Assembly (NCBI GenBank): GCA_964428225.1
Contig: CAYRXS010000001.1
Location: forward strand, 1-64,000
Source: JBFMCU01 sp964428225
GTDB taxonomy: Bacteria > Planctomycetota > UBA1135 > GCA-002686595
Direction of reading: 5' to 3'
DNA: 64,000 nucleotides
A program made the position numbers and the translations under genes. The notes below the pieces were generated by a model that had not been told where the DNA came from, searched no databases, and worked only from the letters and a program-made list of their open reading frames with translations. Shown here one piece after another: positions 16,607-25,676 of this stretch. Numbering within the stretch: the stretch's first letter is position 1; each line of letters opens with the position of its first letter.

Positions 16607-19600
16607 TCAGTACCCGAGGTATCCGATCCGGGGCGCGCGGAACCCGAAGCGAGGCCGGAAGCTGAGTCCGATCGAGGCTCCGTCACCTTCGCGGAAGGAC
16701 GACTCGATCTCCAGAACGATGTCCGCTCCGTAGCGCCGCAGGAGGAACTTCGTGTCCAGCGCGTCCTGGTGTACGAGCGAGAACGTCTCCCGGGCCTCGA
16801 ACTCCCACTTCTCGGTCCAGCGATAGATGCCCGCGATCGAGGCCGTCTCGAAGAGCTTCACGTTCTTGGCGCCGCGGGCGAAGCTGTGGCCGGCTTCCAT
16901 CCGCCAGTCCTCACTGAACTGAGCCGCCACGGCGGTGCGAGCGTAAGGCGTGCGGTTGCTGTCCAGGTCGTGACGGCCGTCGTGCCAGAAGTAGAGGGGC
17001 ACGTCTCCCACCGAGGTCCTCAGGCCGCCGAAGACCTCGAGGGGCAGCCACCCGTCGGTCACTCCCCCCGGGAGATCGTCGGCGTAGGTGCTCCGAAGCT
17101 CGAAATCGAGCCACGGGCCGTCGTTGTCGACGTCCAGACGTCCGCGAAGCCCGACCGCCACGCGGTTGCCGCCGAGGGGATTCTCCGTGGCATCGAAGGG
17201 AACCACGTCCCCGATCTCCTCGAGGGCGAGCTCCTGGCGCACCTCGACGAAGGGCGCCAGCATGTGCACGCCACCGGCCTCCGAGGTCTTCCAGAGCGCC
17301 GTTGCGAGCCGCAGGCCGGCCTCCGCGAGGAACCGGGTCGGCGACGCCTCCTCGTTCCGCCCCTCGCTCCATACGGTGAACCGCCCATCGACGAACGGGG
17401 TGGCGCGCAATCCGGCGACGCCCAGGTCGATGGGCATCTCGAGACGTTGCGTGGAGTCGAGGCGCAACAGATCGCGGTTGCCGAGACCGTCGACGAAGGC
17501 GCCGAGCTCGTCGATGGCCGGCGCGTTGCTGAAGGGGCTCTGCAGACCGTACGTGCCCGCGCGTCGGTGCAGATAGCCGGCTCGCGTCTCGCCCGTGTGG
17601 AGCACGGGGAGGGATCCGAACCGGAAGAGCGGCCTCCGCCCAAAGTAGGCGCCGACAGAGGGCAGCTCGTCGTAGTCGGAGCGGAAGTCGTCGAAGCGGA
17701 ACTTGAGCGTGGTGTCGTAGTACGTCTCGCGCTGGGTCTTGCGCCACTGCAGGTAGCTCTCGTCGCGCTCGTAGCGCTCGAAGTCGCTCTCCCAGAACTC
17801 GGACTGGACACCCGGGTCGCTCTGCCTCGACACGGTCAGGTCGACCCACTCGCCTTCGTCGATCTCGAAGCGGCTGTCGGCGCGCAGCCAGGTGCGGACC
17901 ATGTCCCGCTCCGAATCGTGGACGCGGATGTAGCCGCGGTCGCGACCCGTATCGGGCACCAGCCCGAGGCGCGTCTTCAGCTCGTACTTCTGCTTCGACT
18001 CGACGTCGAGCCCGAGGTCGAAGCTCGCGCCCCGCGAGCCCAGATAGGATCCGCGCAGGCTCCAGTCCGCATCGTAGTCGAGAGGATCGCCGCGGAAGAG
18101 ATCGTTGACCTTCTCGCCGATCTTCCCCGCCGGCCGGCTGATCCCGACGGACACGAGCGTGCCGAACCGCGCCGAGTTGGCGATGCGCAGCGTCTGCCAC
18201 AGAGGCTTGTAGTCGTCGCCGGAGCGATAGCTGATGGGGGGAAGCGGGACGGTGAGGAGCCCGTAGAACTCGATGCGGTTGTCGCGGAGCACGACCTCGT
18301 ACTGGTCTTCCTCGGCTCCCTCCGCGGGGCGGATGGTCATGTCTCCCGTCACGAGACGAACCCCCGGCTCCTCGAAGTTGCTCGTCGTGATGGTCGCGCT
18401 GTCTGCCCAGAGCCTGCCATCCCGGTGGTGACGGAGCGAATCCGCGCGCACCACGAGCCGATCGAAGTCCTGCCCGACGGCTTTGCCGTGGATCTCGAAC
18501 TTCGCGTCGACGATCAGGCCGTGGCCGGTAACCACGTCGAGATAGACCGCGTTCGCACTCGCGAGCTCGGCATCGTCCTCGCGCACCTCCACCGGGCCCT
18601 CGAAGAACACCTCACGAACGAGACCCTCGATCTTCCTGTCCTGGAGGAAGGCGAAGAGTCTGCCCATCGGCGTCTTCGCGTCCACCGGAGGGGAGAGAGC
18701 CTCTTCGGAGACATGCAATTCCTCGGCCCCCTCCGCTTGCGCCTCGGCTTGTGAAGGCAGAGCTGCCCAGCGATGGCGATCGATCCAGAACAGCGCCCAC
18801 GAGGAAAGAACCTCCGCCGTCGTATTCCGATCACCGAAGGGCGATTCCGGATACCGGAACACGGGCTCCTGCATCCTGTAGATGATCTCGTCCGGAGTGA
18901 GCCGCGCGGTGAACGCCATGTAGTCGAGCTCCCACGGGCCCGGACCCAGCTCCGAGATTCCCTCCCCGGGCCTTATGTGTCCGGGGCCAGTCGCCACGAT
19001 GATTCGCTCCGCGGGATCGAAGTCGATCCACTCCGCCTCCGAGATGAACACCGAGGAGTCGATGCGAGCAGGCGTGCCGGTCAGCCGCAGGATCCCCCAG
19101 ATGGAAGAGGCGGTCAGGGTGTCGCCGTGCGCCGAGGCGACCGTCTGCTCGTCCAGCCGTTGGTCCTTGACCCCGAGGAAGAAGACCACGTTCCCCTGCG
19201 CGTGCAACGCGTCGAGCTGGGCGTCCTCGGGCCGGGCGGCGGCCTGCCCACTCACAGTTACCTGATCGGCGGTGAGGGACCATGGCGCGCCGGCCTTCGT
19301 CGTGCTGAGGACGGAGACGTCGCCGTACAGCTCCAGCTTCTCCCGCGTGGCGTTCATGTGGTTGGACCGCGCGTGCAGCCCGGTCGCCTCGAACGGCAAC
19401 CCCTCCATCGCCTCCGCGAGCTTCCAGACGACGAGCTCGGGGCGCACGGCCCGGAGCCTCTCCGCGCCCGCGAACTCGAAGCGGTCCGCGCTGAGCTCGA
19501 AGGGGGCTTCCTGCGACAGGAGGCTTCCGATCACGAGGACCCGGCCACCGCGTAGGGGCTCGAGCGTGCCGCTGAGTGTCTCGTCGAGCGTGAGCCGGTG

Positions 19601-21838
19601 GCCCTCGCCGCTGAGGGCGATCATCTCGGACTCGGCCTCGTCTCCCTCGCCCGTCGCCACGTCGCGCATCAGGAGGTCGAAGCGCACGTGGCCCTGCGCG
19701 GTGACGTCGTAGCGGTTCTCCTGCTCGGCTCCCTCGAAGCGCTCGAAGTCCAGGCGGTCGCAGTCGAGGTCGAGGTCGGAGTCCTCCATGGACAGCAGCC
19801 CGACGACTCGCCCGTCGGCGAACAACGTCGTAGTCGCGTCGACGAGCACCAAGGCGTCATCGGGGCCGCGGTGCAGCTCGACGCGATCGCCCTCCAGATA
19901 GTCGGTCCGGATCCGCGCACTCTCCACGCCCCACTCGATCCTCACGTTGGTCCGACCGCGAGCCTCCACGTGCAGCCCTCGCCGCAGCAATCCCGTGTTC
20001 GGATCGCGCTCCTCGTCTCCGATCAGGAGGAGATCCTCGCAGCGGATGTCGTAGCCCTCCTCGCGCCCTTCCGGCTCGATGCGCCGACGGAGATCGGCGT
20101 GGACCTCACCGCTCGCCGTCAGCCGGTTCTCGGACACCACCACGAGCAAAGCCTCGGCGCGCCCGTCCGGTCGCTCGAAGGTGGCCTTGCTGTCGGAGGT
20201 GCCCAGGAGCTGGAAAGATTTCGGATCGTCAACGATGAGCTGCTCGCCCCGACCCGTGCCTTCCGCCCCTTCGAGCGAGACGTCTCCCTCGGCGCGGAGC
20301 GTGAGCTCGATCGGATCGAAATCCCACACGCGATCCGCCCGCGCGGTGAACCCGTCGGGATCCTCGATGGACAGCACTACCCCGAGCGCTTCCTCGACGT
20401 GCCATCGCTCGCCGACACGAGAGACCGCGGCGCGGTCGGCGGAGCTCAGCGTGTACGCGCGGCCGTCCTCCAGCGTGCCCTCGAGCGAGGCCCCGCCGCG
20501 CGCCACGAGGCGCTGCACCATCTCGCCGGCCTCGTCGCGGCGAAGGCCGAGCTCGACCTCGGTGGCGTACATCGTATTGTCCTCGAGCTCGAACACGACT
20601 CCCCCGGTGGCGTCGAAGCGCGCGGTCTCGCCCTCGTCCGGCGCGTCGTCCTCCGCGGGCGTCAGGAGCCACCCCGTGACGTCTCCGTTCGAGCGCAGGT
20701 TCGCGTTGCGCGCCTCGACGAGTGCGGGCCCGGCCATGCGGAACCGACGCACCTCGCCGACCTCGCCCGTCAACGGCCCGTCGCCCTCGATGGTGACGAA
20801 CTCCAGGTCGTCGAGCGAAACCCCGGGGGGCGGCTCCACGCCCTCCATGGCCGCGAGAGACACGCGGATCGACGGACTGCCCTCGAGTGTCCATCGCGCG
20901 AGGGTTCCGTCGTCTCCGAACTCGAGCGTCAGCGTCTCGCCGCGCGCCTCGGTCCGGTCGGAGGCCCAGACGACGTCGCCGTCCGCCTCCATTCGCTCGA
21001 TCAGAAAGACCTCCCCGCCGGCCTCGGACTCGTGGCCGACGATGCGGATGCGCTGCGCCGTGAGGCGGGAGCCTTCGGCGCCGCGGAATTCGAGCAGGGC
21101 TTCGCGCGAGGCCTCGAGGACGACGGTCGCGGGGGCGTCGTCGCCCTCTCCCTCGACCGCCTGCCGGCGGACGTCGATCGGTCCGTTCGAGGAGAGGCGC
21201 ACCGGGTCGGCGGTGTTCTTGCCGAAGTCGATGATCCCGTTTGCGAGCAGGGAGAAGGCGCTCTCGTCGAGGCGAACCACGATGCCGTCCCCCTCGGCGT
21301 CGAAGCTGGGAGATCCGACGCGGACGCGCTCGCTCTCCGGAACGGTCATGGTCCGCATCTCGACCTCGCGCACGTCGATCTCCGCGGAGGCCGCGTCGAG
21401 CGTCATCGGGACCAGGGGAGCCCCGGCGAGGAGCTCGGCGTGAACGCCTTCGAGCTCGACTCGACCCTCGAGCACGGGGAAGAACTCCTCGGTCATTCCC
21501 GTGCGGCGCATGCGGACCAGCGCTGCCTGGACCGTGGCGCGGAGCTCCTGCGTGAGGGGATCGAGGTCCCGGAGGAGCGCGTCGACGAGCTCGTCGTGAC
21601 TCTCGAGCGTGCGACTGTCCTCGCTCCGCACCTCGATCGTCGGCCGGTGCGTGACCGGATCGTACCGGGTCATGGTGAACCAGCCCGAGAAGCGGGGTCC
21701 CTGGGCCGGGCCTTCTCCGATCGTCCGCTGCTCCTGCTCGGGAGCGGCGGAGTCCGGGACCGGCCTCGGCCCCTCCACCAGGCGGAGGACGAGGAGCGCG
21801 GTGCCGAAGAGAATGGCGAAGGAGACGAGTCTCTTCAC
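16607..21838 (-). CDS. lptD: Giant LptC/LptA/LptD-like LPS transport fusion protein
   Basis: 1743-residue protein. Residues 5-22 form one hydrophobic N-terminal segment that could be an LptC-like anchor or a signal peptide. About 45-1200 is a long beta-rich region of repeated OstA/LptA-like units, in which phrases of the kind 'ARGGASLEG', 'AEGDVSLEG' and 'LYGDVSVLS' recur. From about 1200 to the end it resembles the LptD outer-membrane barrel: the SDPGVQSEFWESDFERYERD stretch (near 1336), DDFRSDYDELPSVGAYFGRRP, and a terminal GYLGY with a C-terminal aromatic residue. LptD inserts LPS into the outer leaflet and is usually 700-1000 residues. The GTG start overlaps the kdsC stop (GTGA), giving an order close to the E. 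coli kdsD-kdsC-lptC-lptA locus. That the protein combines LptC, LptA and LptD roles is inference. Confidence 0.8.
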   Translation of the reverse strand: MKRLVSFAILFGTALLVLRLVEGPRPVPDSAAPEQEQRTIGEGPAQGPRFSGWFTMTRYDPVTHRPTIEVRSEDSRTLESHDELVDALLRDLDPLTQELRATVQAALVRMRRTGMTEEFFPVLEGRVELEGVHAELLAGAPLVPMTLDAASAEIDVREVEMRTMTVPESERVRVGSPSFDAEGDGIVVRLDESAFSLLANGIIDFGKNTADPVRLSSNGPIDVRRQAVEGEGDDAPATVVLEASREALLEFRGAEGSRLTAQRIRIVGHESEAGGEVFLIERMEADGDVVWASDRTEARGETLTLEFGDDGTLARWTLEGSPSIRVSLAAMEGVEPPPGVSLDDLEFVTIEGDGPLTGEVGEVRRFRMAGPALVEARNANLRSNGDVTGWLLTPAEDDAPDEGETARFDATGGVVFELEDNTMYATEVELGLRRDEAGEMVQRLVARGGASLEGTLEDGRAYTLSSADRAAVSRVGERWHVEEALGVVLSIEDPDGFTARADRVWDFDPIELTLRAEGDVSLEGAEGTGRGEQLIVDDPKSFQLLGTSDSKATFERPDGRAEALLVVVSENRLTASGEVHADLRRRIEPEGREEGYDIRCEDLLLIGDEERDPNTGLLRRGLHVEARGRTNVRIEWGVESARIRTDYLEGDRVELHRGPDDALVLVDATTTLFADGRVVGLLSMEDSDLDLDCDRLDFERFEGAEQENRYDVTAQGHVRFDLLMRDVATGEGDEAESEMIALSGEGHRLTLDETLSGTLEPLRGGRVLVIGSLLSQEAPFELSADRFEFAGAERLRAVRPELVVWKLAEAMEGLPFEATGLHARSNHMNATREKLELYGDVSVLSTTKAGAPWSLTADQVTVSGQAAARPEDAQLDALHAQGNVVFFLGVKDQRLDEQTVASAHGDTLTASSIWGILRLTGTPARIDSSVFISEAEWIDFDPAERIIVATGPGHIRPGEGISELGPGPWELDYMAFTARLTPDEIIYRMQEPVFRYPESPFGDRNTTAEVLSSWALFWIDRHRWAALPSQAEAQAEGAEELHVSEEALSPPVDAKTPMGRLFAFLQDRKIEGLVREVFFEGPVEVREDDAELASANAVYLDVVTGHGLIVDAKFEIHGKAVGQDFDRLVVRADSLRHHRDGRLWADSATITTSNFEEPGVRLVTGDMTIRPAEGAEEDQYEVVLRDNRIEFYGLLTVPLPPISYRSGDDYKPLWQTLRIANSARFGTLVSVGISRPAGKIGEKVNDLFRGDPLDYDADWSLRGSYLGSRGASFDLGLDVESKQKYELKTRLGLVPDTGRDRGYIRVHDSERDMVRTWLRADSRFEIDEGEWVDLTVSRQSDPGVQSEFWESDFERYERDESYLQWRKTQRETYYDTTLKFRFDDFRSDYDELPSVGAYFGRRPLFRFGSLPVLHTGETRAGYLHRRAGTYGLQSPFSNAPAIDELGAFVDGLGNRDLLRLDSTQRLEMPIDLGVAGLRATPFVDGRFTVWSEGRNEEASPTRFLAEAGLRLATALWKTSEAGGVHMLAPFVEVRQELALEEIGDVVPFDATENPLGGNRVAVGLRGRLDVDNDGPWLDFELRSTYADDLPGGVTDGWLPLEVFGGLRTSVGDVPLYFWHDGRHDLDSNRTPYARTAVAAQFSEDWRMEAGHSFARGAKNVKLFETASIAGIYRWTEKWEFEARETFSLVHQDALDTKFLLRRYGADIVLEIESSFREGDGASIGLSFRPRFGFRAPRIGYLGY

Positions 21839-22407
21839 GCCGGTCCGCTGCCGAAGCTGGCCACGCGTTCGGTCCAGAGCCCCTTCGCCCGCAGGATCGT
21901 CTCGGCGAGCTCACGGACCGCGCCGGCGCCTCCGGACGCCCGCGTCACGAGATCGGCGCGCGCGCGAACCTCCGCGCGACCGTTCGCGGGGCTGACGAAC
22001 ACGCCGGCTCCCGCGGCCAGGTCGAGGTCGTGAAGGTCGTCGCCCATGGCCACGGTTTCGTCCGGGGGAACGCCGAGCCGGGCCTGCACCTCGGCGAGGA
22101 CGGCGGTCTTCGGCCTCGCTCGCATGTGGAGCTCCTGGACGCCGAGCTCCTGTGCGCGTCGCTCCGTCGCCGCCGAGCCGCGCCCGGTGATCCAGGCGAT
22201 CTGCATGCCCGCCTCGCGAAGCCACGCGAAGCTCGCGCCGTCGTGCACGCAGAACGACTGCAGCTCGGTCTCTCCCGCGTAGGTGACGCGACCATCGGTC
22301 AGCACGCCGTCCACGTCGAGGACGAGCAGTCGCGCACGCGCGAGCTTCTCCTCGACACCCGTCGGCGCCTCGGGATTCGATCTGCCGGAATGCCGATCGC
22401 GATTCAC
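21835..22407 (-). CDS. kdsC: 3-deoxy-D-manno-octulosonate 8-phosphate phosphatase KdsC
   Basis: HAD-superfamily C0 phosphatase that converts Kdo-8-phosphate to Kdo for lipid A assembly. It has the KdsC signature LLVLDVDGVLTDGRV with two Asp residues, then WITGRGS, and AMGDDLHDLDLAAGAG carrying the acidic motif III. The chosen GTG at 22407 lies five bases after the kdsD stop and gives 190 residues, close to the usual 170-190. The stop overlaps the start of the giant LptD-like gene, so translation is probably coupled. Confidence 0.88.
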   Translation of the reverse strand: MNRDRHSGRSNPEAPTGVEEKLARARLLVLDVDGVLTDGRVTYAGETELQSFCVHDGASFAWLREAGMQIAWITGRGSAATERRAQELGVQELHMRARPKTAVLAEVQARLGVPPDETVAMGDDLHDLDLAAGAGVFVSPANGRAEVRARADLVTRASGGAGAVRELAETILRAKGLWTERVASFGSGPA

Positions 22408-22411
22408 GGTA

Positions 22412-23443
22412 TCAGACGCGCGTGTGGAGGAGATCCTGGATGTCGACGAGTCCCACGGCTCGGCCGTCGTCGTCGACCACCGGGATCTGGTCGACCTGGT
22501 GCTCCCGGAGGAGACGCTCCGCCTCGTCCACGAGAGCATCGGGGGAGACGGACTTCGGGTTTCGCCCCATGTACTCGTCCACGGGATGATCGAGTCGAGC
22601 GCGCGAGTCGGCCTCGAGGAGCCGCCGCAGGTCCCCGTCGGTGAAGATGCCGAGCAGGATGCCCTGCCCGTCGACGATGAGCGCCGCGCCGGGCCGGCCC
22701 TTCGTCGCCGTCATCGTGTGCAGGACCTCGCCGACCAGGGTGCCGGGGGCGACGAGCGGAAGCTCCTCGCCCTCTCGCATGACCTCGCGGACGCTCATCA
22801 GGCGACGGCCGAGAGAGCCCGAGGGGTGATAGCGGGCGTAGTCCTCGCGGCTGAAGCCCCGCTCGCGCAGGACGACCATGGAGAGGGCGTCGCCTAGGGC
22901 CAGCATGGCCGAGGTGCTCGCGGTGGGGGCGAGGCCGAGCGGGCAGGCCTCGTCGACGCGGCCGATGTCGAGCACGCAATCCACTTGGCCGGCGAGCGGG
23001 GAGTCCTTCGCCCCGGTCATCGCGATCACCGACGCCCCGATGCGCCGCAGGTGGGGCACGAGGGCGAGGACCTCGGCCGTCTCCCCGGAGTTCGACAGCG
23101 CGAGCACGACGTCGTCGGGCCGGATGCGGCCCATGTCGCCGTGCATGGCCTCCGTGGGGTGCAGGGAGATCGACGGCGTGCCGGTGGAGGCCAGCGTGGC
23201 CGAGACCTTGGTCCCCACGAGCCCCGCCTTTCCCATGCCGGTGACGATGACCATGCCCCGGCAGGCCAAGACCCGGTCCACGGCATCCAGAAAGCTCTCA
23301 CCGAGCGACTCCTCGAGCCGCGCGATCGTGCGTGCCTCGAGCCGGATGACCTCCGCCGCGTGGGCGAGCCGATCTCCTGCCCGATCGCTCTTGTCCGACC
23401 TTGGGGCGCTCATGCGACGAGGCGGTGGGGTCTCCGATGCCAT
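22412..23443 (-). CDS. kdsD: Arabinose 5-phosphate isomerase KdsD (KpsF/GutQ family)
   Basis: Interconverts ribulose-5-phosphate and arabinose-5-phosphate, the entry to Kdo synthesis. The 343-residue protein has an N-terminal SIS domain with VTGMGKAGLVGTKVSATLASTG, the HGDMGRI block and SNSGET. A paired CBS domain follows (about 205-343) with YHPSGSLGRRLMSV at the junction. An ATG 10 codons later (23413) is an alternative start. It is the first gene of the minus-strand envelope operon, divergent from the site-2 protease gene. Confidence 0.9.
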   Translation of the reverse strand: MASETPPPRRMSAPRSDKSDRAGDRLAHAAEVIRLEARTIARLEESLGESFLDAVDRVLACRGMVIVTGMGKAGLVGTKVSATLASTGTPSISLHPTEAMHGDMGRIRPDDVVLALSNSGETAEVLALVPHLRRIGASVIAMTGAKDSPLAGQVDCVLDIGRVDEACPLGLAPTASTSAMLALGDALSMVVLRERGFSREDYARYHPSGSLGRRLMSVREVMREGEELPLVAPGTLVGEVLHTMTATKGRPGAALIVDGQGILLGIFTDGDLRRLLEADSRARLDHPVDEYMGRNPKSVSPDALVDEAERLLREHQVDQIPVVDDDGRAVGLVDIQDLLHTRV

Positions 23444-23629
23444 CCGGAGCCCTGCACCGCCGAATCCCCAATTCTATTCCGCGGGCGGGAGGGGCATCAA
23501 GGAACCCGGCCCACAGCGGCCGGCGGGGGAGGATCTGCGCGAGGGCTTTGCTATAACCCTCCCCCGGCACCACCCCCCGGGGCACAGGCCCGCTTTCGAC
23601 CCCGCCCCTGGACCGAGCCGCACCCCAGG

Positions 23630-23635
23630 AAGGAG
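23630..23635 (+). promoter_or_regulatory. Strong ribosome-binding site pointing at an ATC start
   Basis: AAGGAG at 23630-23635 (within AGGAAGGAG) is the best Shine-Dalgarno match near the site-2 protease gene. Six bases downstream is ATC at 23642, in frame with the protease. No ATG, GTG or TTG in that frame lies at a suitable distance. The next canonical in-frame start, GTG at 23678, is 42 bases away and has no ribosome-binding site. Confidence 0.5.
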
Positions 23636-23641
23636 ACCGCC

Positions 23642-24322
23642 ATCCCCCTCGCATTCATCAACCCGAACCTCCCGCCCGTGGGCATCGCCCTAGTGATCGC
23701 CCTCGTGATCATCTCCCTGGGTTTTCACGAGGCGGCCCACGGCTGGATGGCCCTCAAGCGCGGCGACCCGACGGCGCGGGATCTCGGCCGGATCACGCTG
23801 AACCCGATCGTCCACATCGATCCCTTCATGACGATCGTGCTGCCGGTGATGGCCTTCTACATCATGGGCTTCCCCTTCGGGGGGGCGAAGCCAGTCCCCG
23901 TGGCGTACCACAATCTCCGCAAGCCGTTGCGCGACATGGCACTTGTGGCGATTGCCGGGCCGCTCTCGAATGTGTTCCTGGCGTCGGTGTTCTTCCTCGT
24001 CCGTCATGTCGTCGTCTACAAGCTCCACGTCTGGGAAGAGCTGGCGCTGGGGGACTTGGTCCTCGTCTACGCGATCTACATCAATCTCCTGCTCGCCGCT
24101 TTCAACCTCGTGCCGATCCCGCCACTGGACGGCTCGAGGATCATGGCCTGGCTTCTTCCCTCCGGCCTGCGGGAGCCCTACGTGCAGCTCGAACGATTCG
24201 GGCTGATCCTGGTGGTCGCGGTGATCTTCCTCGTGCCCGGCTTCTGGGAACTCCTCCAGCAGATGATGGACTTCCTCTACCAGGTGATCCACACCGTCTT
24301 CACCTTCGGGGGCGCCTGGTGA
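23642..24322 (+). CDS. Site-2 protease family membrane protein (M50)
   Basis: Intramembrane zinc metalloprotease of family M50B, 226 residues with about five membrane segments. The HExxH zinc site appears as FHEAAHGW near residue 30. The third-ligand motif NLVPIPPLDGSRI lies near residue 158. GRITLNPIVHIDP and FGGAKPVPV are also family marks. No PDZ domain is present, so it resembles the short YwhC/Rv-type subgroup of unknown substrate rather than RseP. The start is uncertain: a strong ribosome-binding site points at ATC 23642, while the first canonical start, GTG 23678, would give 214 residues. The stop overlaps the scpA GTG (GTGA). Confidence 0.82.
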   Translation: MPLAFINPNLPPVGIALVIALVIISLGFHEAAHGWMALKRGDPTARDLGRITLNPIVHIDPFMTIVLPVMAFYIMGFPFGGAKPVPVAYHNLRKPLRDMALVAIAGPLSNVFLASVFFLVRHVVVYKLHVWEELALGDLVLVYAIYINLLLAAFNLVPIPPLDGSRIMAWLLPSGLREPYVQLERFGLILVVAVIFLVPGFWELLQQMMDFLYQVIHTVFTFGGAW

Positions 24323-25188
24323 GCGACGACTTCACGGTTCGCCTCGAGCAGGTCTTCCAGGGCCCGATGGATCTGCTCCTGCACCTCGTGCGCGAGCAGG
24401 AGGTGGAGATCCACGAGATCGAGATCTCGAAGATCCTCGAGGGCTATCTCGCGTACCTGGACGCCCTCGACCGCCTCGACGTCGAGTACGCGGGCGACTT
24501 CCTCGTCATGGCCGCCACGCTGATGGCGATCAAGAGCCGCTCGCTCCTGCCCCGGGAGGAGGTCGACCTCGCGGAGGAGCTGGACCCCCGGGACGAGCTC
24601 ATCCAGCGCCTGCTGGAGTACCGGCGGTTCAAGGAAGCGGGCGACGACCTCGAGCGGGGCATGCGGGAGCGCGAAGCCCAGGTCTCCCGCGGCTGGCGCG
24701 GCGAGGCGGGGGGCCCCGCGGAGCGCGAATTCGAGCTCGGCGAGCTCACCGCCTGGGACCTGCTCGCGACCTTCTCCCGTCTCATGCGGGAGACCCTGGC
24801 CGACCGGACCCACACGGTGGCCACCGATCCCCACCCCCTGCGGTTCTACGTGGACGAGGTGGTGCGCCGCCTGCGGTCGAACGGGGACGTCTCCCTTCGC
24901 GGCCTGATGGAGACCTACGCCGATCTGCCGCGACGGGAGGCCCTCGTGGGCTCCTTCTGTGCCCTGCTCGAGCTGGTACGCCTGCAGCTCGTCGCGATCG
25001 AGCAGGACGAGCCGACCGACGACATCCGGATCTCGATCCGCCCCGAGCACGACCACGACCTGGAGCGGATCGTGCGGGAGAGCAGCCTGGACGAGGACCT
25101 CCAGAACGGTCCGGATCCACCGGAGGGCGCCGAAGAGGATGCCCCTCCCTCGTCCCCCGCAGACGACGCCGGTCTGCCGAAGCCGTGA
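24319..25188 (+). CDS. scpA: Segregation and condensation protein A
   Basis: Kleisin subunit of the SMC-ScpAB condensin, 289 residues. The N-terminal SMC-neck-binding region is typical: VRLEQVFQGPMDLLLHLVREQEVEIHEI, then FLVMAATLMAIKSRSLLP. The winged-helix C-terminal part includes VGSFCALLELVRLQLVAIEQ. An acidic tail of about 40 residues extends beyond the fold. The GTG start overlaps the protease stop by four bases. scpB does not follow; a thioredoxin gene does. Confidence 0.9.
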   Translation: MSDDFTVRLEQVFQGPMDLLLHLVREQEVEIHEIEISKILEGYLAYLDALDRLDVEYAGDFLVMAATLMAIKSRSLLPREEVDLAEELDPRDELIQRLLEYRRFKEAGDDLERGMREREAQVSRGWRGEAGGPAEREFELGELTAWDLLATFSRLMRETLADRTHTVATDPHPLRFYVDEVVRRLRSNGDVSLRGLMETYADLPRREALVGSFCALLELVRLQLVAIEQDEPTDDIRISIRPEHDHDLERIVRESSLDEDLQNGPDPPEGAEEDAPPSSPADDAGLPKP

Positions 25189-25318
25189 CGCGCCTCGGGC
25201 TCGACGCGGTTGCCGGCGCAGGGCGGTGAATGGACTGGACGCCCCCCGACCCCGAGGCCATCATGGCCAGCCCGTCCCGGGAGTACCGGGCCCCCCGCGA
25301 ACCAGAGGATACTCCGTC

Positions 25319-25645
25319 ATGAGCCAAGCAGCCGAGGTCACCGACAGCCAGTGGGATGCCGCCGTCCTGCAGAGCGACACCCCCGTTCTCGTGGACTTCT
25401 GGGCGGAGTGGTGCGCACCGTGCCGCGCGATGGGCCCCTACGTTGACAAGCTGGCGGAGGAGTATCAGGGCCGGCTGAAGGTCGTGAAGATCAACACCCA
25501 GGACAATCCGGAAGTGCCCGCCCGGTACGGGATCACCGCGATCCCCACCTTCCTCCTCATCAAGGGGGGCGAAGTCGTCAAACAGATCGTCGGCAGCCAG
25601 CCATACGACGCCCTCAAAGGCATCGTCGAGGAGAACATCGGCTGA
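25319..25645 (+). CDS. trxA: Thioredoxin
   Basis: 108-residue thioredoxin, the common cytoplasmic disulfide reductase. VLVDFWAEWCAPCRAMGP shows a WCAPC active site in place of the usual WCGPC; Ala at that place is found in some bacterial thioredoxins and can shift redox potential. The cis-Pro loop (YGITAIPTFLLIKGG) is intact. The ATG at 25319 gives the standard length, with a GAGGA ribosome-binding site about eight bases upstream. Confidence 0.93.
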   Translation: MSQAAEVTDSQWDAAVLQSDTPVLVDFWAEWCAPCRAMGPYVDKLAEEYQGRLKVVKINTQDNPEVPARYGITAIPTFLLIKGGEVVKQIVGSQPYDALKGIVEENIG

Positions 25646-25676
25646 CATTCTCCTCCCGTCCCCCCGGTCGCACCCC

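Noticed and set aside
19598..22033. A plus-strand 811-codon open frame antisense to the LptD-like gene (and another of 661 codons at 16769-18754)
   Set aside because: High GC leaves opposite frames open. The antisense translations are rich in Arg/Gly/Glu without any recognisable motif, whereas the minus strand gives a coherent LptD.
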